This document shows positions 25,768 to 34,150 of a stretch of DNA of 52,262 nucleotides, in pieces. The stretch's first letter is position 1. Every line of letters begins with the position of its first letter. The notes beneath the pieces are model-generated. The model was not told the origin of the DNA, did no database searches, and saw only the letters and a program-made list of their open reading frames with translations. The translations under genes and the position numbers were made by a program. Source of the DNA: Actinomycetales bacterium Actino_02 (GTDB taxonomy: Bacteria; Actinomycetota; Actinomycetes; Propionibacteriales; Propionibacteriaceae); assembly GCA_001603275.1 (NCBI GenBank), contig LUYM01000007.1, positions 1 through 52,262 on the forward strand. The letters are read 5' to 3'.

Positions 25768-26970
25768 GTGAACAGAGTTCTTGCGGTCGTGGCCTGCTGC
25801 CTGGCGTTGACGGGCTGCGCTGTTGCGGTTCCCGAGCCGAGCCGATCCGCGTCGCCAGAGGCGTCGCGAACCTCGAGCCGGCCGCCGAGCGCCTCGGCCT
25901 CGCCCACCGCCAGCACGTCCACCAGCCCGACCGCAGCACCCCAGCAGCGCTGCCTGACGACGGCTGCTGCGCTCAGTCCCCAGGCGCAGGTCGGTCAGCT
26001 GATCATGGTTGGGGTGAACGGCCCACTGACCGCGGACGAGCGGGCAATGATCACCAGCCAGCAGCTCGGCTCGGTGGTACTGCTCGGCACGCAGGCCGGC
26101 GGAGTGAAGCAGCTGGCCGCCACCACCGCCCAGCTCTCCGGCCTGAAGACCGCGGTGCCGGTGGTCACCGCCGCCGATCAGGAGGGCGGTCTGGTTCAGC
26201 GGCTGACCGGACCGGGCTTCTCCACGATCCCGAACGCCAATCAGCAAGCCAAGCTCAGCGACGCCGAGCTGCGCACCGCAGCCCAGAAGTGGGGCAGCCA
26301 GCTGGCAGCAGCCGGCGTCCGCTGGAACCTGGCGCCGGTGGCCGACGTGGTCCCCAAGGCCAAGCTGAAGACCAACCAGCCGATCGGGGTGCTGCATCGC
26401 GGCTACGGGACAGATCCGGCAGTGGTTGCCGAGAAGACCCAGGCGGTCATCGACGGGTTGAAGGCAGCCGGGGTGGCCGCCTCGGTCAAGCACTTTCCCG
26501 GGCTGGGTGAGGTGGTCGGCAACACCGACTTCGCCAGCGGAATCGTCGACTCGGTGACCACTTCCGAGAGCGCATCGCTGGCTCCGTTCCGGGCCGCGGC
26601 ACAGGCCGGAGTCGCCTCGGTGATGATCTCCTCGGCGCGCTACCCCAGAATCGACTCGAAGAACCAGGCGGTGTTTTCGGCGAAGGTGATCGGCCTAGTC
26701 CGCGGCTGGGGCTACACCGGAGTGGTGATCAGTGACGACCTGGGTGCGGCTGCGTCGGTGCGCAAGATTCCGGCTGGACAGCGGGCCGTCCGCTTCGTCC
26801 AGGCCGGCGGAGACGTGGTGATCGATGCCGATCCGTCCCTGGCTCCGGCCATGACCAAGGCGCTGCTGGCCAAGGCCGCCAAGGATCCGACCTTCGCGGC
26901 CCGGGTCACCGAGTCGGCGGCCCGGGTGCTCGCCCTGAAGCAGGACCTGGGCGTGTTCCGCTGCGGCTGA
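25768..26970 (+). CDS. Glycoside hydrolase family 3 lipoprotein (NagZ/LpqI-like)
   Basis: This 400-residue lipoprotein has a signal peptide ending in lipobox LTGC (C17), then a Ser/Pro/Thr-rich linker (about 20-58) and a GH3 N-terminal TIM barrel. Visible motifs are ADQEGG, KHFPGLG and the nucleophile region VVISDDLGA. LpqI-type GH3 enzymes remove N-acetylglucosamine from peptidoglycan fragments at the cell surface. The canonical NagZ loop KHFPGHGxxxxDSH, which supplies the acid/base His, reads KHFPGLGEVVGNTDFASG here, so that His is absent. The GTG at 25768 (GGAG nine bases upstream) gives a clean signal peptide; a GTG at 25735 is an alternative. Confidence 0.85.
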   Translation: MNRVLAVVACCLALTGCAVAVPEPSRSASPEASRTSSRPPSASASPTASTSTSPTAAPQQRCLTTAAALSPQAQVGQLIMVGVNGPLTADERAMITSQQLGSVVLLGTQAGGVKQLAATTAQLSGLKTAVPVVTAADQEGGLVQRLTGPGFSTIPNANQQAKLSDAELRTAAQKWGSQLAAAGVRWNLAPVADVVPKAKLKTNQPIGVLHRGYGTDPAVVAEKTQAVIDGLKAAGVAASVKHFPGLGEVVGNTDFASGIVDSVTTSESASLAPFRAAAQAGVASVMISSARYPRIDSKNQAVFSAKVIGLVRGWGYTGVVISDDLGAAASVRKIPAGQRAVRFVQAGGDVVIDADPSLAPAMTKALLAKAAKDPTFAARVTESAARVLALKQDLGVFRCG

Positions 26971-26971
26971 G

Positions 26972-27847
26972 CTACTTCTCGACCTTCAGATCGGCCAGCG
27001 CTGCACGTACCTCCGGCAACCGGTCGGCGCTGGTGTTGGGCACCGAGGCGTAGAACAGGCTGTACTCCGAGCCGTCCACCTGCACCACGGCCAGCAGCAC
27101 AGTCTCGCTGGTGGCGTTCAGGCCGGGGATCGAGAAGCTGAGCTCGGATTCGATCAGCCAGCCGTCATGGCCGTCCACCGGATGGGCCTTGCTGCTGGTG
27201 TCGTTGCGCTGCACGTTGGTGTTGTCGTAGTAGATGCCGACCACGCACTTCAGGATCAGTTCCGCGGCGCTCTTGGTGCTCGGGAAACCTTCGCCGGACA
27301 GCAGTGGGGCCACCATGATGCTGGACACCCAGGAGTGGCCGGACTGGCCGTCGTAGTCCTCCTGGTCCATGGCCGATTGCTCGGCGCCGAAGTCGCCGTA
27401 GGGGACGCGATTGTCCACCGTGGGTGCGCTCCACGGGTCGCCGAGTTCCGGGAAGGACAGGTTGCCGGCGCGGACTCGTCCATCGCTCTGGGTGGGGGCG
27501 GCGCTGGCGGTGCTGTCGGTGGCCGGCTGCGGGCAGATGTCGGCGCTGGACTCGCCACCGGGGACTCGCGGGGACGGGTTCGCACCCGGGATCGAGCCAC
27601 CTGTACCGAACATGGCCCAGGCGAACAGGCCGATGACCACGACTGCAGCGATGCCGACGATCCAGCCCACGGTGGAGCGCGAACTGCGAACCGTCGGGCC
27701 GGCCGGTACCGGGCTGCTCGGCAGTTGTGGTGCCGGGGTCGTCTGCGGATAGGGCGTGATCGCCTCGGTCCAGGCAGTGCCCGTCCAATAGCGGTACATG
27801 CCGGGCTGCCCGCCCGGATCCGGATACCAACCAGCCTGACTTGCCAT
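26972..27847 (-). CDS. DUF2510 domain membrane-anchored protein
   Basis: This 291-residue protein begins with a DUF2510 motif (GWYPDPGGQPGMYRYWTGTAWTE, about 6-28). A Pro-rich linker, one transmembrane helix (about 59-82, STVGWIVGIAAVVVIGLFAWAMFG) and an outer domain follow. The outer domain resembles lipoprotein-like lipid- or protein-binding folds but is not recognised. DUF2510 is a short cytoplasmic motif on many actinobacterial membrane proteins. TAGGAT (complement of 27855-27860) lies seven bases before the ATG. It converges with the GH3 gene, with one base between stops. Confidence 0.85.
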   Translation of the reverse strand: MASQAGWYPDPGGQPGMYRYWTGTAWTEAITPYPQTTPAPQLPSSPVPAGPTVRSSRSTVGWIVGIAAVVVIGLFAWAMFGTGGSIPGANPSPRVPGGESSADICPQPATDSTASAAPTQSDGRVRAGNLSFPELGDPWSAPTVDNRVPYGDFGAEQSAMDQEDYDGQSGHSWVSSIMVAPLLSGEGFPSTKSAAELILKCVVGIYYDNTNVQRNDTSSKAHPVDGHDGWLIESELSFSIPGLNATSETVLLAVVQVDGSEYSLFYASVPNTSADRLPEVRAALADLKVEK

Positions 27848-27929
27848 GGCGCAGATCCTAGTCGGAGAGCCTGTGAGTGCTCCTGTGTTCGGCGAGAACC
27901 TCTGGCTGGGTGGGAATGTTCGGCGGGTT

Positions 27930-28040
27930 GGGACGTAACAGGAACCGTCCCCTTTTGTCCCGGGCGAGAAGTGCTCTGCTGGGGTGGGGGTGCTGGACGG
28001 GCTGGGACGTAACAGGAACCGTCCCCTTTTGTCCCGGGGG
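27930..28040. repeat. Two copies of the GGGACG...CGTCCC repeat after pstB
   Basis: Copies at 27930-27964 and 28004-28040 share more than 30 identical bases, with GGGACG and CGTCCC able to pair over a 10-base loop and an outer GTCCC beyond a T4 run. Their starts are 74 bp apart, and the flanking sequence is also similar, so a ~74-bp block was duplicated in tandem. On the reverse strand the core reads GGGGACGGTTCC, as in the repeat after folE. The second copy ends four bases from the pstB stop. Confidence 0.85.
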
Positions 28041-28044
28041 AGGA

Positions 28045-28824
28045 TCAGCCGAAGCGGCCGGAGATGTAATCCTCGGTGGCCTGGACGTCGGGGGCCGAGA
28101 AGATCTTGTCGGTGGGGCCGACCTCGATCAGCTTGCCCGGGGCGCCGGTGCCGGCGATGTTGAAGAAGGCGGTGGTGTCGGAGACTCGGGCGGCCTGCTG
28201 CATGTTGTGGGTGACGATCACGATCGTGTACTTCTGCTTCAGCTCAGCGATCAGATCCTCGATGGCCAAGGTGGAGATCGGGTCCAGGGCCGAGCACGGC
28301 TCGTCCATCAGCAGCACCTCCGGCGACATCGCGATCGCCCGGGCGATGCACAGCCGCTGCTGCTGACCGCCGGACAGGCCCGAGCCGGGCAGCTCGAGCC
28401 GGTTCTTGACCTCTTCCCACAGGTTCGCGCCGCGCAGCGAGCTCTCGACAAGGGCGTCCTGGTCCTCCTTGGGCATCCGCTTGTTGTTCAGCCGGATGCC
28501 GGCCAGCACGTTCTCCTTGATCGACATCGTCGGGAACGGGTTGGGCCGCTGGAAGACCATGCCGACCTGACGACGCACCCGCACCGGGTCAACGCCGGGG
28601 CCGTACAGGTTCTCCCCGTCCAGGAGCACCTCGCCCTCGACATGGGCACCCGGAATCACCTCGTGCATCCGGTTCAGGGTGCGCAGGAACGTCGATTTGC
28701 CGCAGCCGGACGGGCCGATGAAGGCGGTCACCGAGCGCGGCTCGATGGTAATGGTGACGTCCTCGACGGCGCGGAAGCTGCCGTAGTAGACGTTCAGGTC
28801 GGTGGTCTCAATTCGCTTCGACAT
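28045..28824 (-). CDS. pstB: Phosphate ABC transporter ATP-binding protein
   Basis: This 259-residue ATPase of the high-affinity phosphate importer shows Walker [10 protein letters not shown] (about 33-41), signature [16 protein letters not shown] and Walker [16 protein letters not shown]. The N-terminal [19 protein letters not shown] is characteristic of PstB. It energises PstCA at the inner face of the membrane. It follows pstA by 11 bases and ends the operon; no phoU is in the window. A pair of hairpin repeats lies directly after the stop. Confidence 0.97.
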   Translation of the reverse strand: MSKRIETTDLNVYYGSFRAVEDVTITIEPRSVTAFIGPSGCGKSTFLRTLNRMHEVIPGAHVEGEVLLDGENLYGPGVDPVRVRRQVGMVFQRPNPFPTMSIKENVLAGIRLNNKRMPKEDQDALVESSLRGANLWEEVKNRLELPGSGLSGGQQQRLCIARAIAMSPEVLLMDEPCSALDPISTLAIEDLIAELKQKYTIVIVTHNMQQAARVSDTTAFFNIAGTGAPGKLIEVGPTDKIFSAPDVQATEDYISGRFG

Positions 28825-28835
28825 CAGTCGGCCTT

Positions 28836-29897
28836 TCAGCGAGTCTTCGGGGCGAATCGGCGGGCGATCAGCCGGCCGATCAGGTTCAGCAGCATGACGA
28901 TCAGGATCAGGGTGAGCGCACCGGCCCAGGCGCGATCCCAGTAGGCCTGGACGTCCGTGCCCGGGTGGGCGTAAGAGTCGAAGACGAACACCGGCAGGGT
29001 CATCATCGGGTTGGCGAACAGATTGTTGTTCAGGCTGGCGGTGAAGCCGGCGGCGATCAGCAGCGGGGCAGTCTCACCGATCACGCGGGCGATCGCCAAG
29101 ATCACCCCCGACACCAGGCCGGAGATCGCGGTGGGCAACACGACCTTGACGATGGTCAGCCACTTCGGAACGCCCAGGGCGTAGGCGGCTTCACGCAGTT
29201 CGTTGGGCACCAGCCGCAGCAGCTCCTCGCTGGAGCGGACCACGACCGGGATCATCAGCACCGACAGTGCGATGCTGCCGGAGAAGCCGGAGCGGGTGCC
29301 CGGGCCGACCAGCAGGCCCATCAACGCGTAGGCGAACAGGCCGGCCACGATCGACGGGACGCCGGTCATCACGTCCACGAAGAAGGTGATCGCCTTCGAC
29401 AGCCGGTTTCGGATGCCGTATTCGGCCAGGTAGATCGCGGTGAGCAGCCCGATCGGCACCGAGATCAGGGTGGCCATACCGGTCACATAGAGCGTTCCGT
29501 AGATGGCATGGACGGCGCCGCCGCCCTTGCCGACGACATTGCGCATCGACTGGGTGAAGAAGCCGATGTCGAAGCGGGCCATTCCCTTGCTGAGGACCTC
29601 GAAGATCACCGAGGCCAGCGGAAGCAATGCCAACAGGAAGGCGCCCACGATCAGGTGCCGGGCCCGGCGGTCGGCGGCCTGCCGCGGCCCTTCGATGACC
29701 CGAGCCGCAATCTCCATGGCGACCAGGAAGATCAGATAGGCCAGCAGGACGGCCAGTCCCAGGTTGCCGCCTCCGAAGATCACCGCCAGGGCGAAGCCGA
29801 GGATCGCGCCGGCGACGGCGGCGACCGGGGTGGCGAACTTGGGCAGTCGGCCCGAGGTCAGGCTGCCCTGGGTGATCGCGTGGCTGAGGGCTGTCAT
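28836..29897 (-). CDS. pstA: Phosphate ABC transporter permease PstA
   Basis: This 353-residue inner-membrane permease has six or more helices. Two or three lie in a longer-than-usual N-terminal part, which is common in actinobacteria. The coupling segment [29 protein letters not shown] and [12 protein letters not shown] are typical of PstA. The start at ATG 29897 ([11 protein letters not shown]) is chosen because it overlaps the pstC stop by one base (TGATG); an upstream in-frame ATG would lie inside pstC. Confidence 0.96.
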   Translation of the reverse strand: MTALSHAITQGSLTSGRLPKFATPVAAVAGAILGFALAVIFGGGNLGLAVLLAYLIFLVAMEIAARVIEGPRQAADRRARHLIVGAFLLALLPLASVIFEVLSKGMARFDIGFFTQSMRNVVGKGGGAVHAIYGTLYVTGMATLISVPIGLLTAIYLAEYGIRNRLSKAITFFVDVMTGVPSIVAGLFAYALMGLLVGPGTRSGFSGSIALSVLMIPVVVRSSEELLRLVPNELREAAYALGVPKWLTIVKVVLPTAISGLVSGVILAIARVIGETAPLLIAAGFTASLNNNLFANPMMTLPVFVFDSYAHPGTDVQAYWDRAWAGALTLILIVMLLNLIGRLIARRFAPKTR

Positions 29898-30874
29898 CAG
29901 TTCGCTCCGGAGTATTGGGCGCGGCGGGCGACGATCCACCGGGCGATCGAGTTCACCGCGAGAGTGATCAGGAACAGCACCAGGCCGGCCGCGATCAGTT
30001 GGCTGGTCTTCAGGCCGAAGGCTTCGGCGAAGTTCTGGGCGATCGTGGCGGCGATGGTGTTCGGGTTCTGGCTGGTGAGCAGCTCGAGGGTGATGTTGCG
30101 ACTACCGGACAAGACCATGGTCACCGCCATCGTCTCGCCGAGCGCTCGGCCCAGGCCGAGCATGACGGCGGCGATCATGCCGGGGCGGGCGAACGGCAGC
30201 ACCGCCATCTTGATCATCTCCCAGCGAGTGGCCCCGAGGGCCAAGGCGGCCTCCTCATGTAGCCGAGGCGCCTGCAGGAAGACCTCGCGGCACAGGCTGG
30301 TGATGATCGGCAGGATCATCGTGGCCAACACCACGGCGACGGTGAGGATCGTCCGTCCAGTGCCGGAGACCTGGCCGGCGAACAGTGGGATGAAGCCGAG
30401 GCTCGAGTTCAGAGTTGTGAACAGCGGAAGCATCGCCGGGGCCAGGACTACCGAACCCCACAGACCGAAGACCACCGAAGGCACCGCAGCCAGCAGATCG
30501 ATCAGGTAGCCCAGCGGCTGAGCCAACTTCCGCGGAGCGTAGTGCGAGATGAACAAGGCGATCCCGATCGCGACCGGTACGGCGATCAGTAGTGCCAGCA
30601 GTGCGGCCCAGACGGTGCCGAAGGCGAACGGCAGGACCCAGGACACGAATTCGCCGTAACCCTGAGTGGCCAGCTTGGCCGGGTCGGCGAACAGGGCCGG
30701 CCCACCCTGGATGAGGAGGAAGCTGGCCACCAGGGCCAGGATCACCAGGATCAGGATGCCCGCGCCCGTGGCCAGGCCACGGAACACCGCTTCGCCGGGA
30801 CGCTTGGGATCCGGCCCAGGTTTCGGCTGGGCTGCGGCCGAGCCGACTGGCGTCGAACTGAGCTTGGCGGTCAT
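29897..30874 (-). CDS. pstC: Phosphate ABC transporter permease PstC
   Basis: This 325-residue permease pairs with PstA. A Pro-rich cytoplasmic N-terminus (1-27) leads into six helices. The EAALALGATRWEMIKMAVLPFARPGMIAAVMLGLGRALGETMAVTMV stretch contains the permease coupling loop and a conserved membrane segment. It is separated from pstS by 89 bases that contain a strong hairpin, so it may be expressed less than pstS. Confidence 0.96.
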   Translation of the reverse strand: MTAKLSSTPVGSAAAQPKPGPDPKRPGEAVFRGLATGAGILILVILALVASFLLIQGGPALFADPAKLATQGYGEFVSWVLPFAFGTVWAALLALLIAVPVAIGIALFISHYAPRKLAQPLGYLIDLLAAVPSVVFGLWGSVVLAPAMLPLFTTLNSSLGFIPLFAGQVSGTGRTILTVAVVLATMILPIITSLCREVFLQAPRLHEEAALALGATRWEMIKMAVLPFARPGMIAAVMLGLGRALGETMAVTMVLSGSRNITLELLTSQNPNTIAATIAQNFAEAFGLKTSQLIAAGLVLFLITLAVNSIARWIVARRAQYSGAN

Positions 30875-30910
30875 CGATGGACCCTGCTTTCAGTGCCTAG
30901 TTGCGTGACG

Positions 30911-30941
30911 GGGCGGCGCCGGGGTGCTCCCGGCGCCGCCC
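30911..30941 (-). terminator. Intercistronic hairpin between pstS and pstC
   Basis: Perfect 13-bp stem GGGCGGCGCCGGG (30911-30923) and CCCGGCGCCGCCC (30929-30941), loop of five. It sits just after the pstS stop, inside the operon. It could be a partial terminator or an RNA-end protector that leaves more pstS than pstCAB message. Confidence 0.75.
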
Positions 30942-30963
30942 ACTGTGATTCAGTCCGACTCGG

Positions 30964-32046
30964 TCACTTGACCGAATCGAGTGCGGCCTTCACCTTGGCC
31001 TGCAGGTCGGCCGACAGCGGGGCCGAACCGGCGGCCTCCGCAGCGGCCTTCTGGCCGTCCGCCGAAGCCATGTAGCCGACGTAGCTCTTCACCAGAGCGC
31101 CGACTGCCGGATCCTTGTAGGTCTGGCAGACGATGGCGTAGGAGACCAGCACTGCCGGGTAGACACCCTCAGAGGTGCGATCCAGGCTGTAGGCCAGATC
31201 GTTGGCATCGCGACCGGCGATCGTCTTGGAGTGATCCAGGATCGAGGCGGCAGCATCAGCGGTGGGCTGAAGCGGCTTGCCGTTGACGATGATGCTGGCC
31301 TTGCCGAGCTTGCCGGCCGCCGAAGCGTCCGCGTAGCCGATGGTGCCGGCGCCGCCGGTCACGGCCTGGATGACGCCCGAGGTGCCGTTAGCAGCCTCGC
31401 CACCGAAGGCGGCGGGGTAGGTGTCGGAAGCCTTCTCGGTCCAGACGGTCGGAGCCAACTTGTTCAGTGTGTCGGTGAAGTTGTTGGTGGTGCCGGAGTC
31501 ATCGCCGCGGTGCACAGCGGTGATGGCCAGGTCGGGCAGCTTCGCCTTCGGGTTGGTGGCCGCGATCGCCGGATCGTTCCACTTGGTGATCTTGCCGGCG
31601 AAGATGCCGGCAATGGTCGCCGGATCCAGAGCCAGGTCGGTCACGCCGTCGAGGTTGTAGACGACCGCGATCGGCGAGATGTACACCGGCAGATCCAAGG
31701 CATTGGAGTCAGCGGCACAACCGGCGAACTTGCCGGCGCCCATCTCCTCGTCCTTGAACGGACGGTCCGAGCCGGCGAAAGCAGCGGCACCGGCGATGAA
31801 GGCCGAGCGACCCGCGCCGGAGCCATCCGGGGAGTAGTTGACGGTGATCGAAGAGTTCTTGGTCTGGAAGTCGGCGACCCACTTTTCCTGGGCTGCCTTC
31901 TGCGAGCTGGCGCCGACGCCGGTCAGGGTCTGCGAACCAGAGGCTGATCCGGTTCCGGCGGGCGTAGCCTCGTTGGTGGCGCACCCGGTGAACGCCAGCG
32001 CTGCGGCGGTGACCAGTGCTGCTACTGCGAACGGCTTGATACTCAC
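30964..32046 (-). CDS. pstS: Phosphate-binding lipoprotein PstS
   Basis: This 360-residue lipoprotein binds phosphate outside the cell and delivers it to PstCA. It has a lipoprotein signal with lipobox FTGC (C22) and a Thr/Gly/Ser linker. The phosphate-site segments are GVGASSQKAAQEKWV, YSPDGSGAGRSAF and HRGDDSGTTNNFTD. The start is a GTG (complement of 32044-32046) with TAAGGAC a few bases upstream. A PHO box and promoter lie in the 170-bp gap shared with the divergent LacI-family gene. Confidence 0.97.
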   Translation of the reverse strand: MSIKPFAVAALVTAAALAFTGCATNEATPAGTGSASGSQTLTGVGASSQKAAQEKWVADFQTKNSSITVNYSPDGSGAGRSAFIAGAAAFAGSDRPFKDEEMGAGKFAGCAADSNALDLPVYISPIAVVYNLDGVTDLALDPATIAGIFAGKITKWNDPAIAATNPKAKLPDLAITAVHRGDDSGTTNNFTDTLNKLAPTVWTEKASDTYPAAFGGEAANGTSGVIQAVTGGAGTIGYADASAAGKLGKASIIVNGKPLQPTADAAASILDHSKTIAGRDANDLAYSLDRTSEGVYPAVLVSYAIVCQTYKDPAVGALVKSYVGYMASADGQKAAAEAAGSAPLSADLQAKVKAALDSVK

Positions 32047-32092
32047 GCTTGTCCTTAGTGTGTGGGCTCAGAGCTGGTTTGCTCTGCTCGTC

Positions 32093-32157
32093 ACGCTAGG
32101 ACGCGCGATTGACGCGACCGGGACCCCTTGGTGAACGTTAGGTGAATTGCTGTTGAA
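32093..32157 (-). promoter_or_regulatory. PHO box (three 11-bp direct repeats) and pstS promoter
   Basis: On the plus strand GGTGAA occurs at 32130-32135 and 32141-32146, with GTTGAA at 32152-32157, each spaced exactly 11 bases. On the pstS strand these read TTCACC/TTCACC/TTCAAC, the direct-repeat pattern bound by PhoP-type phosphate response regulators. A -10 element TAGCGT (complement of 32093-32098) lies downstream, giving a ~40-nt leader. Phosphate starvation control of the operon is therefore expected. Confidence 0.8.
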
Positions 32158-32202
32158 GCGATCAAACCCCGAGGCGACCCGGCGGTTGGGTCAACGGTGT
32201 TC

Positions 32203-32215
32203 TACGCTAACACCC
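32203..32215 (+). promoter_or_regulatory. -10 element for the leaderless LacI-family gene
   Basis: TACGCT (32203-32208) ends seven bases before the ATG at 32216; no ribosome site is present. The PHO box lies about 45 bp upstream and could also affect this promoter. Confidence 0.6.
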
Positions 32216-33241
32216 ATGAGCGATGTCGCTGGCGGGCTGGGGGTCAGGCCACCCACGGTTGCCGACGTGGCGCGTCTTGCCGGGGTTTCGGCAATGACGG
32301 TGTCCCGGGTGATCAATGGCCAGGCGAAGGTTGCCGCCGCGACCAAGGAGCGAGTGCTCGGCGCGATGCACTCTCTGGACTATCGGCCGAACTCGATGGC
32401 CCGTGGATTGGCCAGCGGACGATCCCGCTCCATCGGTGTGCTGACCGTCGATCCGCTGCTGTGGGGGCCGAGTGCGGCATTGCACGGCATCGAGCTGGCC
32501 GCCCGCGATCGCGGCTACACAGTGACCATCTCGCACCTGGGCGAGCCCGGGCAGGACGCCATCTCCCACGGGGCTGCGCTGCTGCGCTCCCGCTCCTCGG
32601 ACGGCATCATCTTGCTCCAGCCGCGCTCGGACGACACCACCACCAGCGACCTCAACGGCAACCTGCCGATGGTGGCCATCCACTCCAGCGTCCACGGACG
32701 CTACCCGCTGGTGAGCGTCGATCAGCGGCTCGGCGCCCGGATCGCCACCGAATACCTGCTCAGCCTGGGTCATCGGACGGTCTGGCACCTGTCCGGCCCA
32801 GACGTCTGGTTCGAGAGCCTGGAGCGCATCGACGGCTGGCGAGACACCCTCACCGAGGCCGGCGCTGCGGTGCCCCCGTTCGCCCGGGGCGATTGGTCGG
32901 CGCGCTCGGGCTACCAGGCGGCCCAGCAGATCCTGGAAGACCCCTCAGTGACAGCCATCTTCGTCGCCAACGACACGATGGCCCTCGGCGCCCTGCATGC
33001 GCTGCACGAGCGCGGCCTGAGCTGTCCTGGAGACGTCAGCCTGGTCGGCTTCGACGACATCCCCGAGGCAGAGTTCTTCTCCCCGGGCCTGACCACCTTG
33101 CGCCAGGACTTCGATGAGGTCGGACGACGCAGCGTCGAGCTGCTGATCGACATGATCGAGAACGGCCTCACCCCGGCCGAGCCGCCGCTGCTCGAGCCGA
33201 CCTTGATGGTCCGGGGCAGTGCCGCACCGCCCTCGCGCTGA
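32216..33241 (+). CDS. LacI-family transcriptional regulator
   Basis: This 341-residue repressor has an N-terminal LacI helix-turn-helix (TVADVARLAGVSAMTVSRVIN) and hinge helix (RPNSMARGLASG), then a periplasmic-binding-like effector domain (RSIGVLTVDPLLWGPS to VPLVSVDQRLGARIATEYL-like segments). The ligand is likely a sugar but is unknown. No carbohydrate genes adjoin it; its divergent neighbour is pstS. The ATG at 32216 is supported by a -10 seven bases upstream and by the domain start; a TTG at 32147 lies inside the PHO box. A small hairpin GAGCCC-CGCT-GGGCTC (33240-33255) follows. Confidence 0.9.
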   Translation: MSDVAGGLGVRPPTVADVARLAGVSAMTVSRVINGQAKVAAATKERVLGAMHSLDYRPNSMARGLASGRSRSIGVLTVDPLLWGPSAALHGIELAARDRGYTVTISHLGEPGQDAISHGAALLRSRSSDGIILLQPRSDDTTTSDLNGNLPMVAIHSSVHGRYPLVSVDQRLGARIATEYLLSLGHRTVWHLSGPDVWFESLERIDGWRDTLTEAGAAVPPFARGDWSARSGYQAAQQILEDPSVTAIFVANDTMALGALHALHERGLSCPGDVSLVGFDDIPEAEFFSPGLTTLRQDFDEVGRRSVELLIDMIENGLTPAEPPLLEPTLMVRGSAAPPSR

Positions 33242-33259
33242 GCCCCGCTGGGCTCCGGC

Positions 33260-34147
33260 TCAGAGTCGGGACTTGTGGAACTCGATCGCCTGCAGCTTCG
33301 CGTCCGGAGCCAGGTGCAGCACCATGGCCGCGGCCGGCGGGATCGGACGGCTCGGAACGCCGAGCGCATCCAGCATGGTCGGCAGCACCGGACGATGCCC
33401 GCAGATGGCCAGTGGGGTGCCGGTGTCGGCGGTCTGCTGGGCCAACCGCCGGATCAGGGTGCGCACGGCGGCCGGATCCTTGGTGCCCTGCTCCTCGGTG
33501 AGGATGCTCCAGCCCTCGACCTCCAGCCGGTGCGCCTTGGCATGCGGCTGCAGGGTGCGCAGACAACGGTTGGCACTGGAGGAGGCCAGTCGCCGGACCC
33601 CGTAGGCATCCAGCAGCGGCACCAGGGCCCGGGACTGGCGACGTCCGCGCTCGTCCAGGGGCCGGCCGACATCGCGTCCGCCCCAGTTGGCGCGCAGCAT
33701 GGCCTTGGCATGCCGGACGATCACCAGCGGGGTCGAGTCGGGCAGCTCGACGGCCTGGCGCAGGATGGCCCGTTCGTCGGGGTAGCTGACCTGGCGCAAC
33801 GCCTGGGTGATGCTCAGCCAGGCAACCTCGTCCACCTCATCGCTGGGGACGTGCGGATGCTCGCCGTCGAGCTGGCCACGCCAGTAGTGGACGGTCTTCA
33901 TTCCGGTGCTGATCGGGTAGCGGATCTTGTCCACCGGAAGCCCGAGCCGGACTCGGACCGAGGTCTCCTCGCGGGTCTCCCGGACGGCACAGGAGGCCAG
34001 GTACTCGTCCGGATCGAGCTTGCCCTTGGGCAGGCTCCAGTCGTCATATCGAGGCCGGTGTACCAGCAGCACCTCGCGCGGACCGTCCGCGCTGCGCCGG
34101 AACACCACGCTGCCCGCGGCCAGGATCTCCTTGGTCGTCTTGGCCAT
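33260..34147 (-). CDS. mutT1: MutT1-type Nudix hydrolase fused to a histidine phosphatase
   Basis: This 295-residue protein joins two enzymes. The Nudix domain (about 5-135) has a complete Nudix box at 42-64: G-x5-E-x7-REtrEE-x-S/V. The histidine phosphatase domain (about 138-295) has VIVRHAKA (R145, H146) and a second His in AICGHRPVL. Mycobacterial MutT1 has this same fusion and removes 8-oxo-dGTP and diadenosine polyphosphates. The gene starts three bases after the ppk1 stop, as in related actinobacteria where mutT1 follows ppk1, and probably shares its transcript. Confidence 0.9.
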   Translation of the reverse strand: MAKTTKEILAAGSVVFRRSADGPREVLLVHRPRYDDWSLPKGKLDPDEYLASCAVRETREETSVRVRLGLPVDKIRYPISTGMKTVHYWRGQLDGEHPHVPSDEVDEVAWLSITQALRQVSYPDERAILRQAVELPDSTPLVIVRHAKAMLRANWGGRDVGRPLDERGRRQSRALVPLLDAYGVRRLASSSANRCLRTLQPHAKAHRLEVEGWSILTEEQGTKDPAAVRTLIRRLAQQTADTGTPLAICGHRPVLPTMLDALGVPSRPIPPAAAMVLHLAPDAKLQAIEFHKSRL

Positions 34148-34150
34148 AGG

